DNA of 64,000 nucleotides from NCBI GenBank assembly GCA_963823245.1, contig CAWGKQ010000008.1, forward strand, positions 744,001 through 808,000, read 5' to 3'. Shown piece after piece: positions 24,318 to 34,135 of this stretch. Source of the DNA: JAWVFM01 sp963823245. GTDB lineage: Bacteria > Actinomycetota > Thermoleophilia > Solirubrobacterales > 70-9. Numbering within the stretch: position 1 is the stretch's first letter; each line of letters starts with the position of its first letter. The notes under the pieces were generated by a model. That model worked only from the letters and a program-made list of their open reading frames with translations. It made no database searches and was not told the origin of the DNA. The position numbers and the translations under genes are program-made.

Positions 24318-25105
24318 GTTGCCCCTTCGGGCGCGCGCTCGCGATGGAAGTGCGGGACCGGGTGCGCGAGGTCGGGCACCTCGTTCTCGGTGCGGACCTC
24401 CTCGGCGAGCGGCGGGATCACGGCGCGCAGCGCTTCATCGAGGGTGTCGCGGTTCGTGGCGCGGCCCGCGTCGAGGCGCTCCATCGTGAGGTGCTTGTCG
24501 AGGCCGTTCGCGAGGTTGTCGACCACGCAGATCGAGGCGTAGCGGATATGAAGCTCGGCCGCCACCACGCACTCGGAGGCAATCGTCATGCCGACGATGT
24601 CGGCGTGGTCAGCGATCAGGCGAACCTCGGCGGGGGTCTCGAGGCGCGGGCCGACGCTCTGCCAATAGACGCCCTGCGTGGAGAGGTCGACGTTGGTCCA
24701 CTCCCGCCAGCGCGCGACCACGTGCCGGCGCCAGCCGTAGTGGAAGCCGGGAACCCCGTGCCCTCGCTCGTCGTCGAAGGCACTCGTCCCGACGTGAAGC
24801 GCGATGAAGTCGTTCGGGCAGACGAAGCTGCCGACCGGGATCTCGGGCCTGAGGCTGCCCACCGATCCGATCGCCACGATCCGATCGCAACCGAGCTGCG
24901 CGAGCGCGCGCATGTTCGCGACGTGATCGATCACGTGCGGCGGGATGTAGTGCTCCATCCCGTGGCGGGGAAGGAATAGGAACTCGCCGCAATCGAGGAC
25001 CGGCACGGAATGCCCGCTGACGTCGACGTCCACGCGTTCCCCGTCGCCGAGGATGCTCAGGCCGGCGAGGTTGTAGTAGCTCCCGGCGAGGGCGAGACGA
25101 GCCAT
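24314..25105 (-). CDS. MTAP-family S-methyl-5'-thioadenosine/purine nucleoside phosphorylase
   Basis: This 263-residue member of the PNP/MTAP fold has the phosphate-site region FLPRHGMEHYIPPHVIDHVA, ALAQLGCDRIVAIGSVGSL, and the substrate-site VGMTIASECVVAAELHIRYA with the conserved VVDNLANG. It cleaves MTA (or inosine/adenosine) to a base and the 5-substituted ribose-1-phosphate. It is the first gene of the pair with mtaD. If MtaD deaminates MTA to methylthioinosine first, this enzyme could act as a methylthioinosine phosphorylase. Confidence 0.88.
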   Translation of the reverse strand: MARLALAGSYYNLAGLSILGDGERVDVDVSGHSVPVLDCGEFLFLPRHGMEHYIPPHVIDHVANMRALAQLGCDRIVAIGSVGSLRPEIPVGSFVCPNDFIALHVGTSAFDDERGHGVPGFHYGWRRHVVARWREWTNVDLSTQGVYWQSVGPRLETPAEVRLIADHADIVGMTIASECVVAAELHIRYASICVVDNLANGLDKHLTMERLDAGRATNRDTLDEALRAVIPPLAEEVRTENEVPDLAHPVPHFHRERAPEGAT

Positions 25106-25153
25106 CGGCCCCGATTCTACGTCGCGGCGGCTAAAGGCTCAGTAAGGAAACCA

Positions 25154-25990
25154 CTACCGATCCGCGGTGAGGCCCGCCACGGCGACGAGGCTCGCCGCGC
25201 AGACGGTGACCGCGATGGCCACCGCCGTCGCCGCCGTGTGATCCGCCGCGAACGCGGCAAGGTCGCCGGCCCGCGCAAGGGCGGCGATGGCGACGACGGC
25301 TGCAACCGCGCCCAGTCCCTCCCGCCACCACCGCGACGGCCGGAGCCCAGGGGAGAGACGATCCATGGGCCGGGGCAGCTCTTGCCGCTCAGCCCGCAGG
25401 GCCGCAACCGCGAGCGAGAAGTAGAACGACGCGACGAGCATCCCGCCGAAGACGTCGCTCGGAAAGTGCCACACGAGGACGAGGATCGACATGCAGACCG
25501 CGATCGCGTAGGCGGCGGCAGCGACCGCGACGAATGGGCGAATGCGCCGCGGTGCGACCAGCACGGCCGCGAGCGCAAGCGCGACCGAGGCGGTCGCGTG
25601 ACCGCTCGGGAACGCGGCCGCGCCGGGCTGGTCCAGGCCCACGACGCCACCCACCCGCGGATGCGCGAGCAGCAGCTTCAGGCCCTCGGCCGTGAGGATC
25701 GCCATGACGACGAGCACGGCGGCCGCCACGGCCTGGCGCTCTCGCCCCCAAACGCGGCCGAGGACGAGCAGCGCGGCCAGGATGCCGACAACGGGCAGAG
25801 GGTCGGCGAGGTGCGAGGCAGCGACGGCGATCGGAGTCGCGACGGGCCCCTGGAGCGCCGCGAGGCCATGCAGGGCAGTGGCATCGAGGGTCAGTGCGTA
25901 GGGGACCTCGTAGGCCGCGAGGAGGAGCAGGATGAAGCCGCCCAGGCAGGTCGAGGCACCGAGGAGGGGTGCGCGGACGCGTGGATTCAC
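25154..25990 (-). CDS. PAP2-family membrane phosphatase
   Basis: This multi-pass membrane protein has phosphatase motifs: a KLLLAHPR-type motif 1, AAAFPSGHATASVALALAAV for motif 2 and VWHFPSDVFGGM for motif 3 with catalytic His and Asp. It likely dephosphorylates a membrane lipid phosphate such as phosphatidic acid or undecaprenyl pyrophosphate. The frame is open upstream to 26059, but GTG at 25990 begins at a sensible N-terminus (VNPRVRAPLLGAS) and leaves the strong hairpin outside the gene. It is followed within 50 bp by the phosphorylase gene on the same strand. Confidence 0.8.
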   Translation of the reverse strand: MNPRVRAPLLGASTCLGGFILLLLAAYEVPYALTLDATALHGLAALQGPVATPIAVAASHLADPLPVVGILAALLVLGRVWGRERQAVAAAVLVVMAILTAEGLKLLLAHPRVGGVVGLDQPGAAAFPSGHATASVALALAAVLVAPRRIRPFVAVAAAAYAIAVCMSILVLVWHFPSDVFGGMLVASFYFSLAVAALRAERQELPRPMDRLSPGLRPSRWWREGLGAVAAVVAIAALARAGDLAAFAADHTAATAVAIAVTVCAASLVAVAGLTADR

Positions 25991-26036
25991 CCTGTAAACG
26001 GTAAAGCAGCTTTGAAACGCCAGCCCAAATATCGGC

Positions 26037-26080
26037 GTTTGGGGATTTATCCGCGCCATGGGGCGGATGAATCCCCAAAC
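26037..26080. terminator. strong 18-bp-stem hairpin after the acyl-CoA carboxylase gene
   Basis: The arms GTTTGGGGATTTATCCGC and GCGGATGAATCCCCAAAC pair along 18 bp with one T-G wobble around an 8-nt loop. It begins 5 bp beyond the stop of the minus-strand carboxylase gene and lies between it and PAP2. No long U-run is present. It may end transcription or be a repeat element; a second copy was not seen in this window. Confidence 0.65.
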
Positions 26081-26084
26081 CCGC

Positions 26085-27623
26085 CTACGCGGGGGTGATC
26101 GGGTTGCGGCGCTCGCTGAAGTGGCGGTCCTTCGACTCCGCGTAGGCGAAGCGGCGGACGAGCTCCGCGCGCAGGTCGTCGGGCTCCACGACGGCGTCGA
26201 CCACCAGCTCGGAGGCGAGGTGGAGGATGTCGATGTCGGCCGAGTACTCCTCGCGCTTGGAGCGGATGAACTCCTCGCGCTCCGCCTCGTCCTCTATCGC
26301 CTGGATCTGGTTGAAGAAGACGGCGTTGATCGCGGCCTCCGGGCCCATCACCGCGATCGACGCGGTGGGCAGCGCGATGCAGCAGTCCGGCTCGAACGCC
26401 GGTCCGGCCATCGCGTAGAGCCCCGCCCCGTACGCCTTGCGGACGATCACCGACAGCTTCGGCACCGTCGCCTCGGAGACGGCCGAGATCATCTTCGCGC
26501 CGTGCCGGATGATCCCCTGGCGCTCGACGTCGGTGCCGATCATGAAGCCGGGAACGTCCGCCAAGAACAGCAGCGGGACGTTGAACGCGCTGCAGGTCCA
26601 GATGAATCGCGCGGCCTTGTCGGCGGAGTCGACGAACAGCACGCCGCCCTTGAACTTCGGCTGGTTCGCGACGATGCCGACGACCTGCCCATCGAGCCGC
26701 GCGTAGCCCGTGACGAGCTCCTTCGCCCAGCGTGCCTGGACCTCGCAGAACGAGCCGGCGTCGGTGAGCGCGTCGATCAGCTCCTTGACGTCGAACGGCG
26801 TCTTCTCGTCGGTCGGGACGATCTCGGACACCGCGCGCTCGGCACCCGGCGCCGCGGGCGGGGCCGAGGGCGGTGCCTCCCGCCAGCTCCCCGGCATGTA
26901 GGACAGGTAGCGGCGGGCGACGTCGATGGCCTCCTCGTCGCTGCCGGCGAGGAAATGCCCGCAGCCGGAGACCGACGTGTGCATGCGGGCGCCGCCCATC
27001 TCCTCGAGCGTCACCTTCTCGCCGATCACCATCTCGGCCATCCGCGGCGAGCCGAGGTACATGGACGCGTTGCCGTCGCGCATGATCACGACGTCGCAGA
27101 AGGCGGGGATGTAGGCGCCGCCCGCCGCCGAGGGGCCGAAGAGCAGGCATACCTGCGGAACACGCCCCGAAAGCCTCACCTCGTTGTGGAAGATCCGCCC
27201 GGCTCCCCGCCGTCCCGGGAACATGCGGACCTGGTCGGTGATGCGAGCGCCGGCCGAGTCCACGAGGTACACCATCGGGACCTCCAGCGTCAGCGCGCGC
27301 TCCTGGATCCGCAGGATCTTCTCGACCGTCTTCGGCCCCCAGGAGCCGGCCTTCACCGTCGGGTCGTTGGCCATCAGGCAAACCCGCCGGCCGGCGATCG
27401 CCGCGAGTCCGGTGACGACGCCATCGGCGCCGAGCCCCTCCTGCTCCCAGCTCGCAAGAAGCGCCTCCTCCGCGAAGGACCCGGGATCGATCAGCCGCTC
27501 GATGCGCCCTCGGACCTCGAGCTTCCCCTGCTCCGCGGTCTTGGCGTGGTGGCGCTCGGGGCCCCCGCCGAGCGCCGCCTCGAGCGCGGCGTCGAGCCCG
27601 CGCCGCTCACCTACCTCGGTCAT
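26085..27623 (-). CDS. acyl-CoA (propionyl-CoA) carboxylase beta subunit
   Basis: This 512-residue carboxyltransferase subunit has the acyl-CoA oxyanion region VDSAGARITDQVRMFPG, then FGPSAAGGAYIPAFCDVVIM, and the carboxybiotin-site FLADVPGFMIGTDVERQGII. These are characteristic of PccB/AccD-type subunits. It transfers CO2 from carboxybiotin to propionyl-CoA or a related acyl-CoA; a biotin-carrying alpha subunit is not in this window. The start ATG overlaps the divIVA-like gene stop by 4 bp. It fits the propionyl/methylmalonyl and ethylmalonyl-CoA metabolism suggested by the Ccr and MeaA-type genes further on. Confidence 0.92.
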   Translation of the reverse strand: MTEVGERRGLDAALEAALGGGPERHHAKTAEQGKLEVRGRIERLIDPGSFAEEALLASWEQEGLGADGVVTGLAAIAGRRVCLMANDPTVKAGSWGPKTVEKILRIQERALTLEVPMVYLVDSAGARITDQVRMFPGRRGAGRIFHNEVRLSGRVPQVCLLFGPSAAGGAYIPAFCDVVIMRDGNASMYLGSPRMAEMVIGEKVTLEEMGGARMHTSVSGCGHFLAGSDEEAIDVARRYLSYMPGSWREAPPSAPPAAPGAERAVSEIVPTDEKTPFDVKELIDALTDAGSFCEVQARWAKELVTGYARLDGQVVGIVANQPKFKGGVLFVDSADKAARFIWTCSAFNVPLLFLADVPGFMIGTDVERQGIIRHGAKMISAVSEATVPKLSVIVRKAYGAGLYAMAGPAFEPDCCIALPTASIAVMGPEAAINAVFFNQIQAIEDEAEREEFIRSKREEYSADIDILHLASELVVDAVVEPDDLRAELVRRFAYAESKDRHFSERRNPITPA

Positions 27624-28510
27624 CGAGGCTCGTCGGGCTCGGCCTCGGAATCGTCGACGTCGTCGAACGTCTCGAGTACCTCGGTCGCGTCGCCGGGCAG
27701 CGGCTCGGAATCGAGCTCGTCGAATTCGCCCAGCTCCGCCTCCTCGTCCTCACCCGGCTCCTCGACGCCTTCGTCGAACTCGTCGACGTCAAAGGGGGGC
27801 GCTTCGACCGACTCCGGCTCGGGCTCCGCCATCGGCTCGCCCATCGCTTCTAGTTCGTCATCGGAGTCGTCGACGGGCACCTCGGCGGCCGCCGCGCTCT
27901 CGCGGAGCGCCCGGAGCTCGTCCGCGAGGCGGCCGACCTCGGCGAGGATCACGCCTCGTCGCTCGGCGAGATGCTCAACCCGCGCGGCCAGGATGCGGCG
28001 GCGCTGAAGCGCGTCCTCCACGATCGACTCGGCGCGGCTCTCGGCCTCGCGCACGACCTCCTGCGCGCGCCGGCTCGCCTCGAGCCGCTCGGCGCGCGTC
28101 TCCTCCTCCGCCGCGCTCCTCGCGGTGGCAGCAAACTCCTCCGCCTCGGCCCGGAGACGATCGGCCTCGGCGCGCGCGGTCGACGCGACGCTCTCTGCGT
28201 CGCGCTGGGCACCGCCCTTGAGCTCGCGGGCCGTCTGCTCGGCCGCACGAAGGATCTCGGCCGTCGACTCCCCCACGCGCTCGAGCTCGCGGCGCACCGC
28301 GTCGGGATCGCCCGCCGGGCCGGTGCGCGCCAGCTCGGCGCCGCGCAGCTCGTCGGCCAGCCAGGCCAGAAAGGTGTCGACCTCGCTGCGGTCGTAACCA
28401 CGCCGGGCGACCTTGAAGCTCGCCCCTCGGACGCGCTCGGCGAGCGCGTAGCCAGGGTCAACGGCAGCCGCCTCCACGGTCGCGCCGGGGTCATTCTCGG
28501 GCACGGACAT
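27620..28510 (-). CDS. DivIVA-domain coiled-coil protein
   Basis: This 296-residue protein has an N-terminal DivIVA-type motif (FKVARRGYDRSEVDTFLAWL). A long Ala/Glu/Arg coiled coil follows from about residue 60 to 215, then a very acidic tail (residues about 225-296, mostly Asp and Glu). Such proteins mark curved membranes at poles or septa in actinobacteria. It could organise cell growth, but the acidic tail and operon place are unusual. It overlaps the carboxylase gene (ATGA), so it is translated with a metabolic enzyme. Confidence 0.8.
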   Translation of the reverse strand: MSVPENDPGATVEAAAVDPGYALAERVRGASFKVARRGYDRSEVDTFLAWLADELRGAELARTGPAGDPDAVRRELERVGESTAEILRAAEQTARELKGGAQRDAESVASTARAEADRLRAEAEEFAATARSAAEEETRAERLEASRRAQEVVREAESRAESIVEDALQRRRILAARVEHLAERRGVILAEVGRLADELRALRESAAAAEVPVDDSDDELEAMGEPMAEPEPESVEAPPFDVDEFDEGVEEPGEDEEAELGEFDELDSEPLPGDATEVLETFDDVDDSEAEPDEPR

Positions 28511-28526
28511 GTCCGCCCGAGGGTAG

Positions 28527-29406
28527 CTAGGAGTCGATCGCGACCGGCTTCTCGCCCGAGTAGTCGTAGAAGCCGCGGCCGCGTCTTGCGCCCGTAGTCG
28601 CCGGCCTCCACCAGCTTCCGCAGGGTTTCGGGCTGCGCGAACCGCTCCTCGCCGTAGGCGTCGACCATGACATCCGCGATCGAGGCGAGGGTGTCGAGCC
28701 CGACGAAGTCCGCGAGCGTCAGGGGGCCCATCGGGTGGCTCGCGCCCGCCATCATGCCCGTGTCGATGTCCTCGATCGAGCCCACGCCCTGCTCGTGGGC
28801 GCGGATCGCGTCGAGCATGTACGGCACCAGGAGCCGGTTGACGATGAAGCCGCGGTTGTCGTTCGCGGCCACGGTGGTCTTGCCGAGCGTCTTCCCGATC
28901 TCGAAGCCGAGGTCGTAGGCCTCATCCGAGGTCGCCTCCGCGCGAACGACCTCGAGCAGCGGCATCACCTGCGCCGGGTTGAAGAAATGCAGGCCGAGGA
29001 ACCGCTCGGGGCGCTCCGTGACCGCCGCCTGATCGGCGACCGATAGCGACGAGGTGTTGGTGGCGAAGAAGGCGCCGTCCTTGACCACGCCGTCGACCTC
29101 GCGCCACATCTCGAGCTTCAGGTCGAGGTCCTCGGTGATCGCCTCGATGACGACATCGCAGTCTGCGAGCTCGGCGTAGTCGAGGGTGGGCTGGATCCTG
29201 GCGCGCACCGCGTCGGCGTCGGCCTGCTCCGCCTTCCCCTTCTCGACCGCCCGAGCGAGCTGCTTTTCGACCTTGGCAAGGCCCTTGTCGAGCTTCTCCT
29301 GGTCGACCTCGCGAACGACCACGTCCCAGCCGGCCTGCGCGCAGATCTGCGAGATCCCGTGACCCATCAGCCCGCAACCGAGCACTCCGACCTTGTTGAT
29401 CTCCAT
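28527..29406 (-). CDS. hbd: 3-hydroxybutyryl-CoA dehydrogenase (one-base frameshift near 3' end)
   Basis: The protein starts MEINKVGVLGCGLMGHGISQ (NAD-binding) and has the catalytic His context ERFLGLHFFNPAQVMPLLEV and the Asn in ANDNRGFIVNRLLVPYMLDA. It oxidises 3-hydroxybutyryl-CoA to acetoacetyl-CoA. The frame breaks at about 28585: the sequence reads AAGACGCGGCCGCGGC where AAGACGGGCCGCGGC is expected. The other frame supplies the normal ending RGFYDYSGEKPVAIDS and a stop at 28527. Deleting one base restores the standard ~292 residues. It is divergent from the sulfatase operon and 16 bp ahead of the DivIVA gene. Confidence 0.88.
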
Positions 29407-29456
29407 CAGTCCATTTCTCCCTTCGTCGGCCGCGGCACCCTACCGCCTCCCAACCG

Positions 29457-29504
29457 CCGAACGTCCCTGGCTCGGGGCTATAGCCGGGCACGAGGGACGT
29501 TCGG
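29457..29504. promoter_or_regulatory. 48-bp nested palindrome upstream of the sulfatase operon
   Basis: The perfect 12-bp arms CCGAACGTCCCT and AGGGACGTTCGG flank a 24-nt centre that itself contains the perfect palindrome GGCTATAGCC. Both share the same symmetry axis (between 29480 and 29481). It lies in the 145-bp divergent gap between hbd and the first sulfatase. It is probably an operator for a dimeric or tetrameric regulator, or a hairpin-forming element. Confidence 0.6.
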
Positions 29505-29550
29505 GGAACTTCGGCTCCGTTTAGCTGGATTCGCTACGTTCCTCGCCCCC

Positions 29551-31129
29551 TTGCCGGCCGACGACGCCACCAGCGGGCGGTGGCGGCGGGCGCCTGTCGC
29601 GCTCGCCCTCGCCGTCGCCCTCGCCGCCGCGCTCGCGGGCGTTCTCGGCTGCGGCTCGGGCGGCGGATCGCCCAGCACAGCGACGGCCAAGCCCACGCCC
29701 GTGGACAAGCGGCTCGCGAAACGGACGGCGGGCGGGCCGAACTTCCTCGTGATCCTCATGGACGACCAGGCGACCAACAGCTTCAAGGCCCGCTACGAGC
29801 CGCAGACCTTCAAGTGGATCGTCGACCCGGGGACCCGCTTCGCCAACGGACTCGCGGCGCCGCCGCTGTGCTGTCCCGACCGCGCCGGCTTCCTCACGGG
29901 CGACTACCCGCACTCGAGCGGGGTCTTCTCCAACCATCCCGGGTATTCCGACCTGCGCGGCAAGGGCAACACCCTGCCCGTGTGGCTCGCCCGGGCCGGC
30001 TACCGCACCGCGCTCATCGGCAAGTACCTGAACCACTACTACGGCACCGAGGGGCTGCGGCCGGCGCCGGGCTGGGACACGTGGTTCTCGCAGACGAACC
30101 GCGAGCAGTACTACGACTACCCGGTCTCCGACAACGGGGTCGAGCGCCAGTACGGCTCTGCCTTGCACGACTACTCGAGCAGCGTCTTCTCGAGCCAGGC
30201 GGCCGACTTCATCACGCAGGACGCGCACTCCCGCCGGCCCTTCTTCCTCTGGCTCACCTACAACGCCCCCCACGGTGTGAAGGACTCGGGGCCGGCGTGC
30301 GGCAACCACAACCCGCGACCGCCGAAGGGCGGCGACGCGCGGCGGCTGAAGGGGCACCCGGTGCCGAAGCCGGCCTCGTTCAACGAGCGCGACGTCTCCG
30401 ACAAGCCGCTCGCCATCTCCAAGCTCCCGCCGGTCACGCCGCGCGATGTCGGGCACCTGGATCGCCGCTGGCGCTGCACGCTTGCCACTATGTCGGCGGC
30501 GGATCAAGGGGTCGGGCACGTGATGCGGGCGCTCAAGCGCAGCGGCCAGCTCGACAACACCATCGTCTTCTACATGTCTGACAACGGCTTCTACTTCGGC
30601 GAGCACCGGATCCTCTCGGGCAAGCAGTACCCGTACGAGCCCGGGCTGCGAGGTGCCCTACGCGGTCCGCGTGCCCTCGCGGTACCGCGACCGGCCGCAG
30701 CCGGCGGTCTCGACCGAGGTGTGTCTCGAAGAGGACGCGACGCCGACGATCCTCGACTACGCGGGGGGCCTTCCCTCCTGCACGCTCCGCCAAGCACTGC
30801 CGCCGCATCGACGGCCGCCCCCTCCAGCCTCTGCTGGGCGGGCGAGGGACGCTGGCCAGCCGACCGCGGAGTCCTCGCCGAGATCGCCGCCGACCAGGGC
30901 GCCTACTCGGCGATCCGCACCGAGCGCTGGGTCTACGTGCGCTACGACGACGCCCAGTCGGAGCTCTACGACCTGCGCCGCGACCCGGCCGAGCTGCGCA
31001 ACCTCGCCGGCAAGCCCGGCCTATGCCCAGATCGAGGCCGAGCTCGGCGCGCGGCTCAATCGCCTCCGCCGCTGCTCCGGCGCTCGCGGCGTCGTCCCGC
31101 CCGCCCACGGAAAGCCACTCTGCGAATGA
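29551..31129 (+). CDS. secreted sulfatase 1 (Cys-type), multiply frameshifted in its 3' half
   Basis: The 5' half encodes a lipoprotein-type signal (ALAAALAGVLGCGSGGG), the metal motif ILMDDQATNSF and the FGly site APPLCCPDRAGFLTGDYPH (C-x-P-x-R). After FYFGEHRILSGKQYPYEPG the frame shifts near 30650 (GCGAGGTGCC for GCGGGTGCC), again near 30790-30850, and near 31020. Pieces in other frames match the paralogues: PYAVRVPSRYRDRP, then CRRIDGRPLQPLLGG, then RGVLAEIAADQGAYSAIRTE, then YAQIEAELGARLNRLRRC. At least three indels are needed. The TTG at 29551 is a tentative start. The stop overlaps the next ATG. Confidence 0.75.
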
Positions 31130-32663
31130 TCGGCGGCCTCCTCGCAGCAGCCGGCTCGGCGGCGCTCGTGCGCCTCTTCGTCGGCATCGCAAGCCTCGCG
31201 TCGATCGCCGCGGGCGCGGTGAGCTCGACCGACCCCGGCAACGCCCCACCCCGAAGGCCGCTGCCGGCGCGCCGAACGTCCTCCTCGTCGTCGTCGACGA
31301 CCAGGCGACGAACAGCTTCAAGCCGCGCTTCATGCCGCACACCTTCCGCTGGCTGGTTCGCGGCGGGACGAACTTCGTCAACGGCCTTGCCGCACCGCCG
31401 CTCTGTTGCCCGGATCGGGCGGGGATCCTGACCGGCGACTACCCGCACAACCACGGCGTGTTCTGGAATGACCCCGGCTACGTCAACCTCACGGACAAGA
31501 GAGACACGCTCCCGGTCTGGCTGAAGCGAGCGGGCTACCGGACTGGAATGGTCGGCAAGCTCCTGAATGGCTACGACGAGCACGAGGGACTGGCCCCGGC
31601 CCCCGGGTTCGACTTCTGGTTCGACCTGCTCGCCGAGAAGCGCTACTACGACTACGAGGTCTCCGATCAGGGCCGCCGCCGTGCCTATGGCAACAAGCGC
31701 CGCGACTACTCAACCGACGTCTTCACCCGCCAGGCCAAGCGCTTCATCCACCAGAGCGCGAACGGGGGCAAGCCGTGGTTCCTGTGGCTGGGCTACGACG
31801 CGCCCCACACCGCGCACTCGACGGTGGTGAAGGGATGCGGCGGGAACGACCCAGTGCCGCCCGACCACGCCGCGGCGGTCCGCTACCGGAAGACGCCCCT
31901 CCCACGACCCCCGAGCTACAACGAGCACGCGGTGTCCGACAAGCCCCCGAGCATCTCGGAACTGCCGAACATCAGCCACCACACGTTCAACAACGTTAGG
32001 CGCCGCTACCACTGCACCCTCGCTACCGATCGCGAGGTCGACCTCGGCATCGATCGCCTCCGCCGGCAGCTGCGTCGCGAGCACGAGCTCTCCCGGACGA
32101 TCGTCCTCTACTACTCCGACAACGGCTACTTCTTCGGTGAGCACCGTCTCCCCCGCGGCAAGTCGCTTCCGTACGAGCCGTCCCTTCGGGTGCCGTACGC
32201 GGTCCGGGTGCCGGCCGCCTACCGCCAGGGGCCGCAGCAGCGGGTCTCGCGCAAGCTCGTCACGAACGAGGACATCCCCGCCACCATCCTCGACTACGCC
32301 GGCGACCCGCCTGCGTGCGCCGGCGCGCTCGACTGCCGCACGCTCGATGGCCGTAGCATCCGGCCGCTCCTGGGAGGCTCCGGGCGGTGGCCGCATGACC
32401 GGGGGATCCTCTCGGAGATCTCGGGCGGCGTTCAGCACTGGCGCGCGGTCCGGACGCCGCGCTGGATGTACGCCCGCTACGAGGGCGGCGCAAGGGAGCT
32501 CTACGACCTTCACCGTGACCCCTACGAGCTCAAGAACCTGGCCGAGGACGGCAAGTACTCGCGGGTGGAGCGCTCCATGGCCGACCGGCTGAAGCGGCTA
32601 CGGCATTGCGCCGGGATCAAGGGTCGCGACCAGAGCCTGCACGGGACGCCGTTCTGCGAGTGA
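31126..32663 (+). CDS. secreted sulfatase 2 (Cys-type), frameshift near the 5' end
   Basis: The ATG at 31126 overlaps the previous stop and encodes a signal peptide (MIGGLLAAAGSAALVRLFVG) in one frame. At about 31245 (ACGCCCCACCCCGAAG) a one-base loss moves the rest to another frame, where the full sulfatase is intact: VVVDDQATNSFKPRF, FGly site APPLCCPDRAGILTGDYPH, YYSDNGYFFGEHRLPRGKSL, and C-terminal HCAGIKGRDQSLHGTPFCE. The family hydrolyses sulfate esters after Cys is converted to formylglycine by an FGE not found in this window. Closest in layout to N-acetylglucosamine-6-sulfatases and arylsulfatases; substrate unknown. Confidence 0.85.
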
Positions 32664-34135
32664 GCTCGAGGCGGGGAAGGCGGCTGGCCTGTGCGGGCGC
32701 CGTGGCTGGGGCCGCCGTCGCCTGTGCGATCGCGCTGGCACCCGCGGCATCGAGCGCCGAGCTCGGTACGCGCCCCAACTTCATCGTGATCCTCGTCGAC
32801 GACCAGGCGACGAACACCTTCAACCGCGACTTCATGCCACAGACGTACCGGTGGATCGTCGACCCCGGGACCAACTTCACCAACGGCCTCGCCGCGCCCC
32901 CCCTCTGCTGTCCCGATCGCGCCGGGATCCTCACCGGCCAGTACCCGCACAACGACGGGGTGTTCTCGAACGATCCGGGCTATCCCTCGCTGAACGACCC
33001 GGGCGACACCCTGCCCGTCTGGCTTCACCGGGCCGGGTACCGGACCGGCTTCATCGGCAAGTTCCTCAACAACACCGTGGCGACCCTCGGCCACGCGAAG
33101 GCACCGGGCTTCGACCGCTGGTTCGCATACGACAACGGCAACCAGTACTTCGACTACACGATGGCCGACCAGGACGGCCAAAAGGCCTTCGGCTCGCAGC
33201 CGGCGAGCTACACGACGAACGTGTTCACGCGGCAGGCGCTCGAGTTCACCGGGGCGCACCCCGGCAAGCCGTTCTTCCTCTGGCTCGCCTACAACGCGCC
33301 TCACGACGCGCACGAGGGCCGCGGGCATTGCAAGCGGCTCGACCCGCTCCTCGCGCGCGGCGCCGATTACCGCCGGTTCGCGAGCCGCGAGCTCCCGCGG
33401 CCCCCCTCCTTCAACGAGCGCGACGTCTCCGACAAGCCGCAGGCGATCCGCTCGCTGCCGAGGTTGAGCGCCGACACTGTTGACAACATGACGCGCCGGT
33501 ACCGCTGCACCGCAGCCGCGATGCACGAGGTGGATCGGGGCATCGCGAAGGTGATGGGCTCGCTCCGCCGAAGCGGGGACCTCGACAACACGATCGTGAT
33601 CTACACGTCCGACAACGGCTACTTCTTCGGCCAGCACCGGATCAACCGGGGCAAGTCGCTCCCGTACGAGCCCGCCCTGCGGGTGCCGTTCGCCGTGCGC
33701 GTTCCATCGCGCTACCGCGAGGGCCCGCAGCAGCCGGCGGACGGAGCGCTCGTCGCCAACGTCGACATCGCGCCGACGCTCGTGGACTACGCGGGCGGGG
33801 TCCCGTCCTGTGCGAGCGACAGCGACTGCCGCGTTCTCGACGGGCGCAGCCTGCGGCCACTGCTCGGAGGAACGGGCGACTGGCCGGCCGACCGCGGCGT
33901 CCTGGCCGAGATCAACTCGAGGGCGGCTCAGTACTCGGCGATCCGCACCCACAAGTGGATGTACGCCGAGTACCCCGACGGCGAGCGGGAGCTCTACGAC
34001 CTGCACCAGGACCCCTTCGAGTTGCGCAACCGGGCTGGAGAGCCCGCGTATGCGACCACCCAGATCCAGCTCGCCCAGCGCCTCGCGGCCCTGCGCAGCT
34101 GCTCCGGGACGGTCGGCGTGGGAGCGTGCGAATGA
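32660..34135 (+). CDS. secreted sulfatase 3 (Cys-type)
   Basis: Intact, 491 residues. The GTG at 32660 overlaps the previous stop (GTGA). A twin-Arg-like basic start and signal peptide (RRLACAGAVAGAAVACAIAL) end near ASSAELG. Metal ligands lie in FIVILVDDQATNTFN, the FGly motif in APPLCCPDRAGILTGQYPH, the substrate-side block in LWLAYNAPHDAHEG and the second metal block in SDNGYFFGQHRINRGKS. A conserved CRVLDGRSLRPLLGG and a short C-terminal Cys pair (SCSGTVGVGACE) are shared with its paralogues. It acts outside the membrane on sulfated polymers or small esters (inference). Confidence 0.92.
   Translation: MSSRRGRRLACAGAVAGAAVACAIALAPAASSAELGTRPNFIVILVDDQATNTFNRDFMPQTYRWIVDPGTNFTNGLAAPPLCCPDRAGILTGQYPHNDGVFSNDPGYPSLNDPGDTLPVWLHRAGYRTGFIGKFLNNTVATLGHAKAPGFDRWFAYDNGNQYFDYTMADQDGQKAFGSQPASYTTNVFTRQALEFTGAHPGKPFFLWLAYNAPHDAHEGRGHCKRLDPLLARGADYRRFASRELPRPPSFNERDVSDKPQAIRSLPRLSADTVDNMTRRYRCTAAAMHEVDRGIAKVMGSLRRSGDLDNTIVIYTSDNGYFFGQHRINRGKSLPYEPALRVPFAVRVPSRYREGPQQPADGALVANVDIAPTLVDYAGGVPSCASDSDCRVLDGRSLRPLLGGTGDWPADRGVLAEINSRAAQYSAIRTHKWMYAEYPDGERELYDLHQDPFELRNRAGEPAYATTQIQLAQRLAALRSCSGTVGVGACE

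Noticed and set aside
22617..24542. 641-residue plus-strand ORF
   Set aside because: Antisense to the intact mtaD and its neighbours; repetitive Arg/Glu/Val composition.
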